The notes under the pieces are model-generated. The model was not told the origin of the DNA, made no database searches, and worked only from the letters and a program-made list of their open reading frames with translations. This document shows positions 17,126-25,980 of a stretch of 64,000 nt of DNA, one piece after another. Each line of letters starts with the position of its first letter. Position 1 is the first letter of the stretch. The position numbers were made by a program, and so were the translations under genes. The stretch spans positions 2,356,001 through 2,420,000 of the forward strand of contig NZ_CP044065.1 in assembly GCF_008693385.1 (NCBI RefSeq), written 5' to 3'. This DNA is from Cupriavidus pauculus (GTDB lineage: Bacteria > Pseudomonadota > Gammaproteobacteria > Burkholderiales > Burkholderiaceae).

Positions 17126-19348
17126 ATGCCCGTCACCCGCCGCCAGAAGGTTGCCCTCTGGAGCATTTTTACGCCGCTCGCGCTGATCGCCATCATCGTG
17201 ATCGTGATTCTCACGTTCGACTGGAATCGGCTCAAGCCCTGGCTCAACGACAAGGTGTCGCAGGCCATCGGCCGTCCGTTCGCGATCAACGGCGACCTCG
17301 TCGTGACCTGGAAGCGCGCGCAGGGCGAAACCGGCTGGCGCACGCTGGTGCCGTGGCCGAGACTCTCGGCAAGCGATATCACGATCGGCAATACCGAGTG
17401 GGCCAAGGCCCCGCAGATGGCGACCGTGCGCGAGGTCATCTTCGTGCTGCGGCCACTGCCGCTGCTCGCGCACGAGATCAATGTGCCGAGCATCGTGATC
17501 GACAGCCCCGCCGTCTGGCTCGAGCGCCTTGCCGACAAGCGCAACAACTGGACCTTCGATACCGGCCCCAAGACCGGCAACTCGAACTGGCATCTCGACA
17601 TCGGCGAGATCGTGCTCGCGCAGGGCAATATCGCGCTCAACGACGCCGCGTCCAAGATCGACATGCAGGCCGAGATCGGCACCATCGGCGACAACGCGCT
17701 GTACAACAAGGCGCGCGATGGCGCATTGATCAATGCCGCGTCGGAAGCCTCGGCCGTACAGGGCAACCCCTCCGACGAGCGCCGTTACGGCCTGCGCTGG
17801 AAAGCGGTGGGCCACTACAACCAGGCCACCATCAACGCCAGCGGCAAGGCCGGCACGGTGCTGAGCCTGCGCGATACCGACACGCCGTTTCCCGTGCAGG
17901 CCGACGTGCGCGTCGGCGGCACGCGCGCGGTCATCGAGGGCACGCTGACGAATCCCGCGCACCTCGGCGCGCTGGACGTGCACCTGGCCCTGTCCGGCGA
18001 CAACATGGCCAAGCTCTACGCGCTTACCGGCATCGTGCTCCCGTCCACACCCCCGTATGAAACGCGTGGCCGGCTCGTGGCGACGCTCAGGAAGGACGCA
18101 TCGAGCTACAGCTATCGCAACTTCACCGGCAAGGTGGGCGGCAGCGACCTGGGGGGTACGCTGAACTTCCAGCAACGCTCGCCGCGCCCGCTGCTCTCGG
18201 GCGAGCTCGAATCGAAGCAGTTGCTGTTCTCCGATCTCGCGCCGCTGATCGGTGCCGATGCCAAGCCCGGCGAAGCGGCGTCCGACAGCAGCGTCAAGCA
18301 GCCCGCCGACAAGGCGCTGCCGGTCGCACCATTCCACACGGAGCGCTGGGACCAGATCGACGCCGACGTGCAATTCACGGGCCGGCGCATCGTGCGGACC
18401 GAAGACCTGCCGATCACGAACCTGACCACGCACCTGAAGCTGACCGATGGCGTGCTGTTGCTCGATCCGCTCAATTTCGGCGTGGCGGGCGGCAACCTCG
18501 TCTCGACGATCCGGCTCGACGGCAAGCGCGAACCGATGGCCGCGATGATCGACATGAACGCGCGGCGCCTCAAGATCAAGCAAATGTTCCCGAAGGTCGA
18601 GTCCATGCGCGCGAGCATCGGCGAGATCAACGGCGCCGCGAAGCTGTCCGCCACCGGCAACTCCGTGGCCGCCCTGCTGGGCACGTCCAATGGCGAGGCA
18701 CGGCTGCTCGTCGAGAACGGCACCGTCAGCAAATTCATCCTCGAAGCCATGGGGCTCAATGTCGGGAGCGTCGTGATCTCCAAGCTCTTCGGCGACAAAC
18801 CCGTGCAGATCAACTGCGGCGTCGCGGACTTCGGCTTTACCAACGGCGTGGGGCGCGCGCGCACGTTCGTGCTCGATACGCAGGACGCGGTCATCAATGT
18901 CGATGGCGCGGTCGATCTTGCCAACGAGCGCACGGCGCTGACGATCCATCCCGATTCGAAGGGCGTGCGGATCATCTCGCTGCGGTCGCCGCTTTATATC
19001 GGCGGCACGTTCAAGAAGCCGTCCGTGAGTCCGAATATCGCGGTACTCGCGCTGCGCGCGGGCGGGGCCGTCGCGCTCGCGCTCGTGGCGCCCGTGGCCG
19101 CGGTGCTGCCGCTCATCGACCTGTCGTCGGGCGACGAGAGCCAGTGCGGACGCCTGCTGACGGAACTCAAGAAGCGCCCCACGGCGCCGCCGCCGGGCAA
19201 GACCTACAAGGATCCCAAGGCGCAGGCGGCCAGTGCGCCGGCCGCCGCCGCGCCTTCCGGAAACACCCCGGCGGACGCCGCCTCCGCAAAGAAGCCGACG
19301 GCCCCCACGGCCATCCAGCAGCCGGACCCCATGCACGAAGGCAGCTGA
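17126..19348 (+). CDS. AsmA family protein
   Basis: A 740-aa AsmA-like protein. Family members span the periplasm from the inner membrane and are implicated in lipid transport or outer-membrane assembly. Residues 1-35 are a signal anchor (basic VTRRQK, then LALIAIIVIVILTF), followed by DWNRLKPWLNDKVSQAIGRP, the classical start of the domain. The long middle is beta-rich, and the C-terminal third contains ISKLFGDKPVQINCGVADF and GGTFKKPSVSPN, as in AsmA. A hydrophobic stretch (about 635-660) and a Pro/Ala-rich tail end the protein. Length is within the family range. Confidence 0.9.
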   Translation: MPVTRRQKVALWSIFTPLALIAIIVIVILTFDWNRLKPWLNDKVSQAIGRPFAINGDLVVTWKRAQGETGWRTLVPWPRLSASDITIGNTEWAKAPQMATVREVIFVLRPLPLLAHEINVPSIVIDSPAVWLERLADKRNNWTFDTGPKTGNSNWHLDIGEIVLAQGNIALNDAASKIDMQAEIGTIGDNALYNKARDGALINAASEASAVQGNPSDERRYGLRWKAVGHYNQATINASGKAGTVLSLRDTDTPFPVQADVRVGGTRAVIEGTLTNPAHLGALDVHLALSGDNMAKLYALTGIVLPSTPPYETRGRLVATLRKDASSYSYRNFTGKVGGSDLGGTLNFQQRSPRPLLSGELESKQLLFSDLAPLIGADAKPGEAASDSSVKQPADKALPVAPFHTERWDQIDADVQFTGRRIVRTEDLPITNLTTHLKLTDGVLLLDPLNFGVAGGNLVSTIRLDGKREPMAAMIDMNARRLKIKQMFPKVESMRASIGEINGAAKLSATGNSVAALLGTSNGEARLLVENGTVSKFILEAMGLNVGSVVISKLFGDKPVQINCGVADFGFTNGVGRARTFVLDTQDAVINVDGAVDLANERTALTIHPDSKGVRIISLRSPLYIGGTFKKPSVSPNIAVLALRAGGAVALALVAPVAAVLPLIDLSSGDESQCGRLLTELKKRPTAPPPGKTYKDPKAQAASAPAAAAPSGNTPADAASAKKPTAPTAIQQPDPMHEGS

Positions 19349-19351
19349 GGC

Positions 19352-19395
19352 GCGCCCGGGGCCCGATAGCGCGATCCGGGGGCGTTGCTTTTTTC
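19352..19395 (+). terminator. possible intrinsic terminator after the AsmA gene
   Basis: A GC-rich imperfect stem (CGCCCGG near 19352 pairing with the CCGGGGGCG ending near 19384, with a bulge) is followed by a six-T run at 19390-19395. The imperfect stem lowers confidence. Confidence 0.45.
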
Positions 19396-19433
19396 CGACG
19401 CCTCCGACCACCCCTCGACCGCCCCGCGACCGG

Positions 19434-19463
19434 CCGCACGACTGACCGCACGACTGACCGCAC
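19434..19463 (+). repeat. short 12-bp tandem repeat upstream of the MFS gene
   Basis: CCGCACGACTGA occurs 2.5 times in a row at 19434-19463, in the gap between the AsmA gene and the MFS gene. No function is evident. Confidence 0.8.
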
Positions 19464-19480
19464 CAAGACCGTTGCGTTTT

Positions 19481-19508
19481 TGCACGACACAGTCCCCGTT
19501 GTTGTGCA
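19481..19508 (+). promoter_or_regulatory. inverted repeat, candidate operator for the MFS gene
   Basis: TGCACGACA (19481-19489) and TGTTGTGCA (19500-19508) form an inverted repeat with 9-base arms, one mismatch and a 10-base spacer. It lies 55 bases before the MFS start codon. The binding regulator is unknown. Confidence 0.4.
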
Positions 19509-19563
19509 TGTGCCACATTGAGGCGCATACTTAAACGGCCATTTACAAGCCCCCGCCCCCCAA

Positions 19564-20757
19564 ATGACGTTGCCCCCTGCCACGGTGCCGCCGATCAGCT
19601 GGCTGATCGCCCTCACGGTGTGCAATCACGTCGCCTTCAACGCGAGCCGCGTTGTCGTCTCGCTGTTCGCCATCTCCCTCAAGGCCTCGACGATCACGCT
19701 CGGCGTGCTGATGGCGCTCTATGCGCTGCTGCCGATGTTCCTCGCGATTCCCGCGGTCCGCCGGATCGATGCCATCGGGCCGCGACTGCCGATGACCGCG
19801 GGCTCGATCATGGTCGTGGCCGGCACGCTGATGCCCGCGGTGTGGCACGACATCGCATCGCTGTATGGCGCCTGCGCGCTGATCGGCGTCGGCTTCATGC
19901 TGGTGCAGGTGGCCATGCAGCTGCTGATCGGACAGGTCTCGACCAACGAGACGCGGCTGCGCAACTATTCGCTGCATGCGCTGGGGCTGTCCGTCTCCGG
20001 CACGCTCGGCCCGGTGACGATGGGTTACGTGATCGAACATGCAGGGTTCCGCTGGGCCTTCATCGTGCTCGTCGGGGTGGCCATCGCGGGCCAGATCGGC
20101 CTCCAGTACGTGCGGCCGCGCCTGCCCGCCACGGGCGGCAACGCGGGCCGCATCGCCATCGAGGACGGCTCGCGGCAATCGACGCTGAGCCTGCTTCAGT
20201 ACCCCGAGCTGCGCGCGGTGTTCGTCGCGAGCGCGGTGCTCTCGGCCGCGTGGGACCTGCACGCGTTCCTGATCCCGATTCGCGGCTCGAACATCGGCCT
20301 CACCCCATCGTCGATCGGCTGGGTGCTCGGCGCCTTCTCGCTCGCCACGCTGGCCATCCGTATCGCCATGCCGCTGATCACGCGCCATTTCTCGGAATGG
20401 AAGATCATTCGCATCGCGCTGACGGTGGGCGCGCTCGCCTACCTGATCTATCCGTTCGTCTCGCAGTTCTGGCTGATGTGCGCGCTCGCGTTCCTGCTGG
20501 GTCTCGCGCTCGGCAGCGCGCAGCCCAATGTCATGAACATCCTGCATATCGCCTCGCCCTCGGGCCGCGCCGGCGAGGCCCTCGGCCTGCGCTCGGCCGT
20601 GCTGAACACGAGCCAGGTCGTCTGGCCGCTCACGTTCGGCGTGGTGGGCACGGCGCTGGGCATGCTGCCGATCTTCCTCTCGATGGCGGGCGCGATGGGC
20701 ATGGCCGGCTACTACTCGCGCACGCAGACGCGCAACAAGGCATTGCCTCCCGTTTGA
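19564..20757 (+). CDS. major facilitator superfamily (MFS) transporter
   Basis: A 397-aa inner-membrane protein with about 12 transmembrane helices in two halves and a short central loop (about 190-212). The loop 2-3 region is [19 protein letters not shown], a weak version of the MFS motif A. The second half repeats the pattern with [16 protein letters not shown]. The length is standard for drug or metabolite MFS exporters. No substrate can be inferred. It starts at the ATG at 19564 and is followed 76 bases later by pdxH in the same direction. Confidence 0.88.
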   Translation: MTLPPATVPPISWLIALTVCNHVAFNASRVVVSLFAISLKASTITLGVLMALYALLPMFLAIPAVRRIDAIGPRLPMTAGSIMVVAGTLMPAVWHDIASLYGACALIGVGFMLVQVAMQLLIGQVSTNETRLRNYSLHALGLSVSGTLGPVTMGYVIEHAGFRWAFIVLVGVAIAGQIGLQYVRPRLPATGGNAGRIAIEDGSRQSTLSLLQYPELRAVFVASAVLSAAWDLHAFLIPIRGSNIGLTPSSIGWVLGAFSLATLAIRIAMPLITRHFSEWKIIRIALTVGALAYLIYPFVSQFWLMCALAFLLGLALGSAQPNVMNILHIASPSGRAGEALGLRSAVLNTSQVVWPLTFGVVGTALGMLPIFLSMAGAMGMAGYYSRTQTRNKALPPV

Positions 20758-20790
20758 TGCAGCGCAGGTCGCGCCATGCGGCGCATTCGC

Positions 20791-20796
20791 TATACT
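20791..20796 (+). promoter_or_regulatory. candidate -10 element for pdxH
   Basis: TATACT at 20791-20796 lies 37 bases upstream of the pdxH start and is close to the sigma-70 -10 consensus. No good -35 hexamer is visible at the usual spacing. Confidence 0.4.
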
Positions 20797-20833
20797 CGAA
20801 GCATCCTTCGTGATGTTTTCGTGCGGATGTGAC

Positions 20834-21472
20834 ATGACTGAACTAGCCGACCTGCGCCGCCAATTCGTGCTCGGCGCGCTCTCCGAAACCGACGTGGCCA
20901 ACGACCCGATCGTGCAGTTCCAGCGATGGTTCGACGAGGCCGTGGTCGCGAAAATGCCCGACCCCAACGCCATGACCCTCGCGACCGTTGGCGCGAACGG
21001 CCAGCCCTCGGCGCGCATCGTGCTGCTCAAGGGCGTGGACGCATCGGGGTTCACGTTCTTCACCAACTACGAGAGCCGCAAGGGCAACGACCTGCTCTCC
21101 AACCCGCGCGCGGCGCTGCTCTTCCACTGGGTGCAACTCGAGCGCCAGGTGCGCATCGAGGGCGAAGTCCGCAAGGTCGATGAAGCCGAAAGCGATGCAT
21201 ATTTCGTGTCGCGTCCGCTCGGCTCCCGGCTCGGCGCCTGGGCGTCGGAGCAAAGCCGCGAGGTGGCCGACCGTGGTGTGCTCGAAGCCCGCGAGGCGGA
21301 TTTCCGCGCGCGCTTCGGCGACGATCCGCCCCGCCCGCCGCACTGGGGCGGCTACCGCCTGATGCCGAACTGGATCGAGTTCTGGCAGGGCCGCGCATCG
21401 CGCCTGCACGACCGCATCGGCTTCCGCCGTCAGGACGACGGCAGCTGGCGCATTGTGCGATTGTCGCCCTGA
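20834..21472 (+). CDS. pdxH: pyridoxine/pyridoxamine 5'-phosphate oxidase
   Basis: A 212-aa FMN enzyme that oxidises PNP and PMP to pyridoxal 5'-phosphate, the last step of vitamin B6 synthesis and salvage. The canonical segments are [20 protein letters not shown] and [19 protein letters not shown] (FMN phosphate and PLP contacts), then [23 protein letters not shown] and [16 protein letters not shown]. The C-terminus ends RLSP, as in true PdxH. The ATG at 20834 begins [11 protein letters not shown], the usual start; an upstream ATG at 20810 has no support. A 27-base hairpin follows the stop. Confidence 0.97.
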   Translation: MTELADLRRQFVLGALSETDVANDPIVQFQRWFDEAVVAKMPDPNAMTLATVGANGQPSARIVLLKGVDASGFTFFTNYESRKGNDLLSNPRAALLFHWVQLERQVRIEGEVRKVDEAESDAYFVSRPLGSRLGAWASEQSREVADRGVLEAREADFRARFGDDPPRPPHWGGYRLMPNWIEFWQGRASRLHDRIGFRRQDDGSWRIVRLSP

Positions 21473-21482
21473 TTTTTGTCCC

Positions 21483-21509
21483 GACCGTTGGACGATCTGT
21501 CGAACGGTC
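21483..21509 (+). other. hairpin downstream of pdxH
   Basis: GACCGTT (21483-21489) pairs with AACGGTC (21503-21509), with an inner GAC/GTC helix and a five-base loop. There is no T tract after it. The rest of the 220-base gap before cfa contains another short inverted repeat, TTTGCT/AGCAAA, at 21600-21621; I see no gene in it. Confidence 0.5.
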
Positions 21510-21692
21510 TGGACAGTCCCGCGCCGCGCCGCGCCACGCGCTCCCTATATCCCTGAAAGCCACGCCCAGCTTGCGTTTCCGCGAGGCCGGGAATCCATGT
21601 TTGCTCGCCTAGACAAGCAAAGGGCCCGTCACACGCGCGCTCCCGTTCGGCAGTAGAGTCAATGGATCGTTGCCATTACGGGAGAGCACGGC

Positions 21693-22928
21693 ATGTTGTT
21701 CAAACAAGCTTTGGATACCCAACTCGAACGCTGGATCGCCGACGTGCGCGAGCACGCCAACCTTCCGGTCCGATTGCGTTTGTGGAATGGCAGCGAGTTC
21801 GCGCTGGGCCGGTTCGAGACGCCCGATGTCACGCTGACCGTGCGCGAGGCCGCGGCGCTGCCGCTGCTGCTCGTGCCGAGCCTCGACAACCTCGGCGAGG
21901 CCTACGTGCAGCAGAAGATCGATCTCGACGGCAAGCTGGCCGACATCATCAATGTGGGATACGGCTTCTCGGCGGCCGCAAAGTCCGTCGCGGGCGGCAT
22001 GCTGGCCAGGGTGGCGCAGCACTTCACGCATTCGAAGCAGGAAGACAAGTCCGCGATCCAGTACCACTACGACGTCTCCAACGACTTCTATCAACTGTGG
22101 CTCGACCCGCGCATGGTGTATTCCTGCGCCTACTTCGAACATGGCGACGAGGACCTCGCGACCGCGCAGCTGAAGAAGATCGACCATATCCTGACGAAGA
22201 TCCGGCTGCAGCCCGGGCAGACGCTGCTCGATATCGGCTGCGGATGGGGCGCGCTCGTGATCCGCGCCGCGCAGAAGTTCGGCGCGCGCTGCGTGGGCAT
22301 TACGCTCTCGCAGAACCAGTTCGACCTCGCCACGGCACGCGTGAAGGAAGCCGGGCTGGCGGACCGGATCGAGATCCGGCTGCAGGATTACCGCGACGTC
22401 ACGGGGCAGTTCGACCGCATCACGAGCGTCGGCATGTTCGAGCATGTGGGCAAGGACAACCTGCCCGGCTACTTCGGGCGCATCCGCGAGCTGCTGGCCG
22501 ACGACGGCGTGGCGATGAACCATGGGATCACCGCGACCGATCCGGACAGCGGCGAGGTGCCGATGGACGGCGCGGCCTTCATGGACCGCTACGTGTTTCC
22601 GCAGGGCGAGCTCCCGCATATCGGCCTCGTGCTGCAGACCCTGCAGCAGGGTGGGCTCGAGGCATTTGACGTGGAACTGCTGCGGCGGCACTATGCGCAG
22701 ACGCTGCGCCACTGGGCCGAGAATTTCGAGGCCCATGGCGATGCCATTCGCGAGATGGTCGGCGAAACCAAGTTCCGCATCTGGCGCGTGTACCTGGCCG
22801 GATGCGCGCACGCGTTCACGACGGACCAGATGTCGATCTACCAGATCGTCTGCCACAAGGCGGGACGACAGGCTGAGACGCTGCCTTCGTCGCGACGGTA
22901 TATCTACGACACCACGCTGGCCAGTTGA
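21693..22928 (+). CDS. cfa: cyclopropane-fatty-acyl-phospholipid synthase family methyltransferase
   Basis: A 411-aa S-adenosylmethionine-dependent enzyme that methylenates double bonds of membrane phospholipid acyl chains. The SAM-binding motif is LLDIGCGWGALVIRAA, and substrate-domain features are IQYHYDVSNDFYQLWLDPRMVYSC, GMFEHVGKDN and the C-terminal YLAGCAHAF, which holds the Cys that is conserved in Cfa enzymes. The protein is slightly longer than E. coli Cfa (382). The DUF72 gene begins within its stop codon (TTGA), so the two are likely cotranscribed. Confidence 0.93.
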   Translation: MLFKQALDTQLERWIADVREHANLPVRLRLWNGSEFALGRFETPDVTLTVREAAALPLLLVPSLDNLGEAYVQQKIDLDGKLADIINVGYGFSAAAKSVAGGMLARVAQHFTHSKQEDKSAIQYHYDVSNDFYQLWLDPRMVYSCAYFEHGDEDLATAQLKKIDHILTKIRLQPGQTLLDIGCGWGALVIRAAQKFGARCVGITLSQNQFDLATARVKEAGLADRIEIRLQDYRDVTGQFDRITSVGMFEHVGKDNLPGYFGRIRELLADDGVAMNHGITATDPDSGEVPMDGAAFMDRYVFPQGELPHIGLVLQTLQQGGLEAFDVELLRRHYAQTLRHWAENFEAHGDAIREMVGETKFRIWRVYLAGCAHAFTTDQMSIYQIVCHKAGRQAETLPSSRRYIYDTTLAS

Positions 22929-23980
22929 CGACGAATCTAGACCTGTTTGGCATGCCGGCCGACTCGGCTGACGATACGCCGGCCGACGACCGCGCGGCAC
23001 CCTCGGCCAGGGCCGCGCGGGGCAAGGCGATCCAGCCCGCCGAGGTCTCGGCCGAGCTCGCCGCGCTGGCCGCGCGCCTGCCGCGCCATCTCTACCTCGG
23101 CACGTCGTCGTGGTCCTATCCGGGCTGGCACGGCCTCGTCTACGATGGTCAGTACAGCGAGAGCCTGCTCGCGCGCAAGGGACTGACCGCATACGGCCGG
23201 CATCCGCTGCTGCGCGCCGCCGGCATCGACCGCGGCTTCTACGGTCCGATTCCGCTCGCCGACTACCTGTCCTACGCCTCCCAGGTCCCAGAAGATTTCC
23301 GTTTCCTGATCAAGGGGCCCGCCAGCGTCTGCGACGGCTGGGTGCGCGGATCGGACGGCGCGGGGCGCCTGCCCAACGCGGCGTTCCTCGACCCCGATAT
23401 CGCCGTGCGCGACTTTATCGTGCCCGCGACGGGCGGACTCGGACGCCGTTGCGGCCCGCTGCTGTTCCAGCTCTCGCCGCTCGGCAGCATGGCCAGCGAC
23501 GCCGAGGCCTTTCACGCGCGGCTGGGCGCGTTCCTGCAGGCGCTGCCGCCGCTGGACCCGTCGCTGACGCCGTTCGCATGCTATGCGGTGGAGATGCGCG
23601 ACCCGTCGCTGCTGACGCCGCGCTATATCAAGCTGCTGCGCGCGCATGGCGTGCGCTTCTGCCTGTCCGCGCGCGATCGCCTGCCGCCGGTCAGCCGCCA
23701 GGCGGGTGCGCAGGCGCTCATGGACGCCGAAGCGCCGGGACCGCTCGTGCTGCGATGGATGCTGTATCAGGGCCGCTCGTACGAGATCGCCGAGGCCGCG
23801 TACGCGCCGTTCGACAAGCTCGTGGACGAGGATGCGCCCACGCGCGAGGCCATTGCCGACCTCGTCGTGCGCACGCTCGCGGCGGACCAGCCCGCCTACG
23901 TGATCGTCAGCAACAAGGCCGAGGGCTCGGCCCCGCTGACTTGCCTGAAGCTGGCGCAGGCCATCGCCGAGCGGCTCTGA
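22925..23980 (+). CDS. DUF72 domain-containing protein
   Basis: A 351-aa protein of the DUF72 (YecE-like) family, a TIM-barrel fold of unknown activity. The family start is seen at YLGTSSWSYPGWHGLVYDG (about residue 59), followed by DFRFLIKGP and the C-terminal YVIVSNKAEGSAP with LAQAI. The first 55 residues are an Ala/Asp-rich extension. The TTG start at 22925 overlaps the cfa stop; an ATG at 22951 is the alternative. The close pairing with cfa suggests a shared transcript but not a function. Confidence 0.88.
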   Translation: MTTNLDLFGMPADSADDTPADDRAAPSARAARGKAIQPAEVSAELAALAARLPRHLYLGTSSWSYPGWHGLVYDGQYSESLLARKGLTAYGRHPLLRAAGIDRGFYGPIPLADYLSYASQVPEDFRFLIKGPASVCDGWVRGSDGAGRLPNAAFLDPDIAVRDFIVPATGGLGRRCGPLLFQLSPLGSMASDAEAFHARLGAFLQALPPLDPSLTPFACYAVEMRDPSLLTPRYIKLLRAHGVRFCLSARDRLPPVSRQAGAQALMDAEAPGPLVLRWMLYQGRSYEIAEAAYAPFDKLVDEDAPTREAIADLVVRTLAADQPAYVIVSNKAEGSAPLTCLKLAQAIAERL

Positions 23981-23998
23981 CCCGCGTACGGCGAGCCC

Positions 23999-24568
23999 TT
24001 ACTGACGCAGGCGGTGCGCGAACTGCCTGCGGAACTTGGCCACCTTCGGCGTGATGACGAACGCGCAGTAGCCCTGCCCCGGATGATCGACGTAGTAGTT
24101 CTGGTGGCTTTCTTCGGCGCGCCAGTACGGCTGCTCCGGCTCGATCTGCGTCACGATCGGATCGTCATAGACCTTGTTGGCCGCGATCTCGCGCATCACG
24201 TACTCGGCGGTCGCGCGCTGCGCCTCCGAATGCGTGAAGATCACGGACCGGTACTGCGTCCCCACGTCGTTGCCCTGCCGGTTCAGCGTGGTTGGGTCAT
24301 GGATCGCGAAGAAGATCTCGATGATCTCGCGGTAGGTGATCACGGACGGGTCGAATGTCACGCGCACCACCTCGGCATGTCCCGTGTCGCCCTCGCAGAC
24401 CTGCCGGTACGTGGGATGACTGACATGGCCGCCCGTATAACCGGACTCCAGGGCACGCACGCCCTCCACGTGCTGATAGACCGCTTCCAGACACCAGAAG
24501 CATCCGCCGCCAAGCGTGGCGATCTCCAACTGTTGCTGTTCCATGTCTTTGGCTCCCTTCGCCGTCAT
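23999..24568 (-). CDS. msrA: peptide-methionine (S)-S-oxide reductase MsrA
   Basis: A 189-aa repair enzyme that reduces the S form of methionine sulfoxide in proteins using thioredoxin. The catalytic motif GGCFWCLEAVYQ is near the N-terminus, followed by GYTGGHVSHPTYRQVC, GHAEVVRVTFDP, FFAIHDPTTLNRQGNDVGTQYRS and the recycling Cys in GQGYCAFV. ATG codons at 24568 and 24544 both have good ribosome-binding sites (GGGGAA and AAGGGAG); the longer is used here. It ends 18 bases from the convergent DUF72 gene. Confidence 0.95.
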   Translation of the reverse strand: MTAKGAKDMEQQQLEIATLGGGCFWCLEAVYQHVEGVRALESGYTGGHVSHPTYRQVCEGDTGHAEVVRVTFDPSVITYREIIEIFFAIHDPTTLNRQGNDVGTQYRSVIFTHSEAQRATAEYVMREIAANKVYDDPIVTQIEPEQPYWRAEESHQNYYVDHPGQGYCAFVITPKVAKFRRQFAHRLRQ

Positions 24569-24786
24569 GTCGTCTTCCCCATTCACTAGGATATTCAAGC
24601 AAATGGAGACGCGCTTGCAAATATGAAGGGGCGGCGGGCGCACCCCGTCCGCTACAATCACGGGTATGCCCGGGTGGGCCCGGGTGGCGCGATTCGTGCG
24701 GAGCCCAACCGAGCCGCCCGCGCCTGGAGATTAGGTTGTGGTTGCGCGCGCGCATCCGCGAGCGCGATTACACTGTGGAACCCGTC

Positions 24787-25389
24787 ATGGAATTGTGTGG
24801 AGCCCAAGACATGGGCATGCCTGAAACCGGAAGCCGCCTGGAGGGCCCGGATGCGGACCCCGCCGCAAGCGGCGCGGCCGCGCCCGACTTCGATACCCAG
24901 CATTTCCGCCGTGCGCTGTCGCAGTTCGCCACGGGCGTGACCGTCATGACCACGCGCTCGGCCGGCCATCATCACCACGGCGGCGCACCGTTTGTCGGAA
25001 TTACCGCCAGTTCCTTCAACTCCGTCTCGCTCGACCCGCCGCTCGTGCTCTGGAGCCTGGCCATGCGCGCCAGCAGCCTGCCGATGTTCCGCGCGGGATC
25101 GCACTACATCATCAACGTGCTGGCCGCTTCGCAGCTGGATCTCTGCCAACGCTTTGCCACGCTCAAGGGAGACCGGTTCGCCGGCGTGGACTATCGCCTG
25201 TCCGAGACCGGGCTGCCGATTCTCGCCAACGCGCTGGCCTGGTTCGAATGCCACAACCGCAGCCGCTACGACGAGGGCGATCATGTGATCTTCGTCGGCG
25301 AAGTGGAACGCTGCGGCATTCTCGACGACGCCGGCCAGCCACTCGTGTTCCAGCGCGGCGGGTTCTCGACGCTCAAGCCCCTGCCTTGA
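24787..25389 (+). CDS. flavin reductase family protein
   Basis: A 200-aa protein of the short-chain flavin reductase family, which reduces FMN or FAD with NAD(P)H, usually for a partner monooxygenase. Recognisable are FRRALSQFATGVTVMTTR, FVGITASSFNSVSLDPPLVL, HYIINVLAASQ and HVIFVGEVERC. An unusual AGHHHHGGAP insertion sits after the second strand. No monooxygenase gene is next to it, so the partner is unknown. The ATG at 24787 has a GGAA upstream; ATGs at 24811 and 24817 or a TTG at 24736 are alternatives. Its 3' end overlaps kynR by 17 bases on the other strand. Confidence 0.85.
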   Translation: MELCGAQDMGMPETGSRLEGPDADPAASGAAAPDFDTQHFRRALSQFATGVTVMTTRSAGHHHHGGAPFVGITASSFNSVSLDPPLVLWSLAMRASSLPMFRAGSHYIINVLAASQLDLCQRFATLKGDRFAGVDYRLSETGLPILANALAWFECHNRSRYDEGDHVIFVGEVERCGILDDAGQPLVFQRGGFSTLKPLP

Positions 25390-25849
25390 GGATCGCCAGC
25401 GGCGACCCTTCGGTCTTGATCCGCTGCAGCACGATGTTCGACCGGATATCCATCACGCCCGGCGTGCGGTAGAGCCGGTTGACGATGAAATCCGAGTAGT
25501 GCTTGAGGTTGCGCGCCTGCACGCGCAGGATGTAGCTGCTGTCGCCGGTGATCACGTAGGCAGACAGCACTTCGGGCCACGCCTGCACGGCCTCGTTGAA
25601 CGTCTCGTGCCACCCTTCCACGTCGTGGCGCATCGATACCTGCACGATCGCCTCGATCTCCAGCCCCAGCTGTTCCGCGTCGAACCACGCGCGGTAGCCC
25701 CCGATCACCCCGCCTTCCTCGAGTAGCCGCACGCGCCGCAGGCACGCCGATGGCGACAGCGCCACGCGGTCCGCCAGATCCTGATTGCTGATGCGGCCGT
25801 TCTCCTGCAGGCAGGTCAGGATACGGAGATCGATGGGGTCGAGGGTCAT
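25373..25849 (-). CDS. kynR: Lrp/AsnC family regulator of the kynurenine operon
   Basis: A 158-aa Lrp-type DNA-binding protein with an N-terminal helix-turn-helix (DLRILTCLQENGRISNQDLADRVALSPSACLRRVRLLEEGGVI) and a C-terminal effector domain containing SAYVITGDSSYILRVQARNL. It is divergent from kynB and is expected to be KynR, which activates kyn genes in response to kynurenine in related bacteria. The ATG at 25849 follows GGTGGA; a GTG at 25861 is possible but less likely. The 131-base gap to kynB holds an inverted repeat. Confidence 0.92.
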   Translation of the reverse strand: MTLDPIDLRILTCLQENGRISNQDLADRVALSPSACLRRVRLLEEGGVIGGYRAWFDAEQLGLEIEAIVQVSMRHDVEGWHETFNEAVQAWPEVLSAYVITGDSSYILRVQARNLKHYSDFIVNRLYRTPGVMDIRSNIVLQRIKTEGSPLAILKAGA

Positions 25850-25890
25850 TGCAGATTCCACCGTGAAATAGTTGTTCTACGCAAGATTCT

Positions 25891-25912
25891 GCGAAATCGT
25901 ATCGATTTTCGC
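25891..25912 (+). promoter_or_regulatory. inverted repeat in the kynR-kynB gap, candidate KynR site
   Basis: GCGAAATCG (25891-25899), a TAT spacer and CGATTTTCGC (25903-25912) form a near-perfect inverted repeat between the divergent kynR and kynB. A GTGAAAT heptamer also recurs about 50 bases apart (25863 and 25914), which would be in helical phase for a multimeric Lrp-type protein. Confidence 0.5.
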
Positions 25913-25980
25913 GGTGAAATGGCAAGCCTCTTTCGCGATGTTTTGACTACCATGCGGGCATGCATCGAGAAAGGTTTGCC

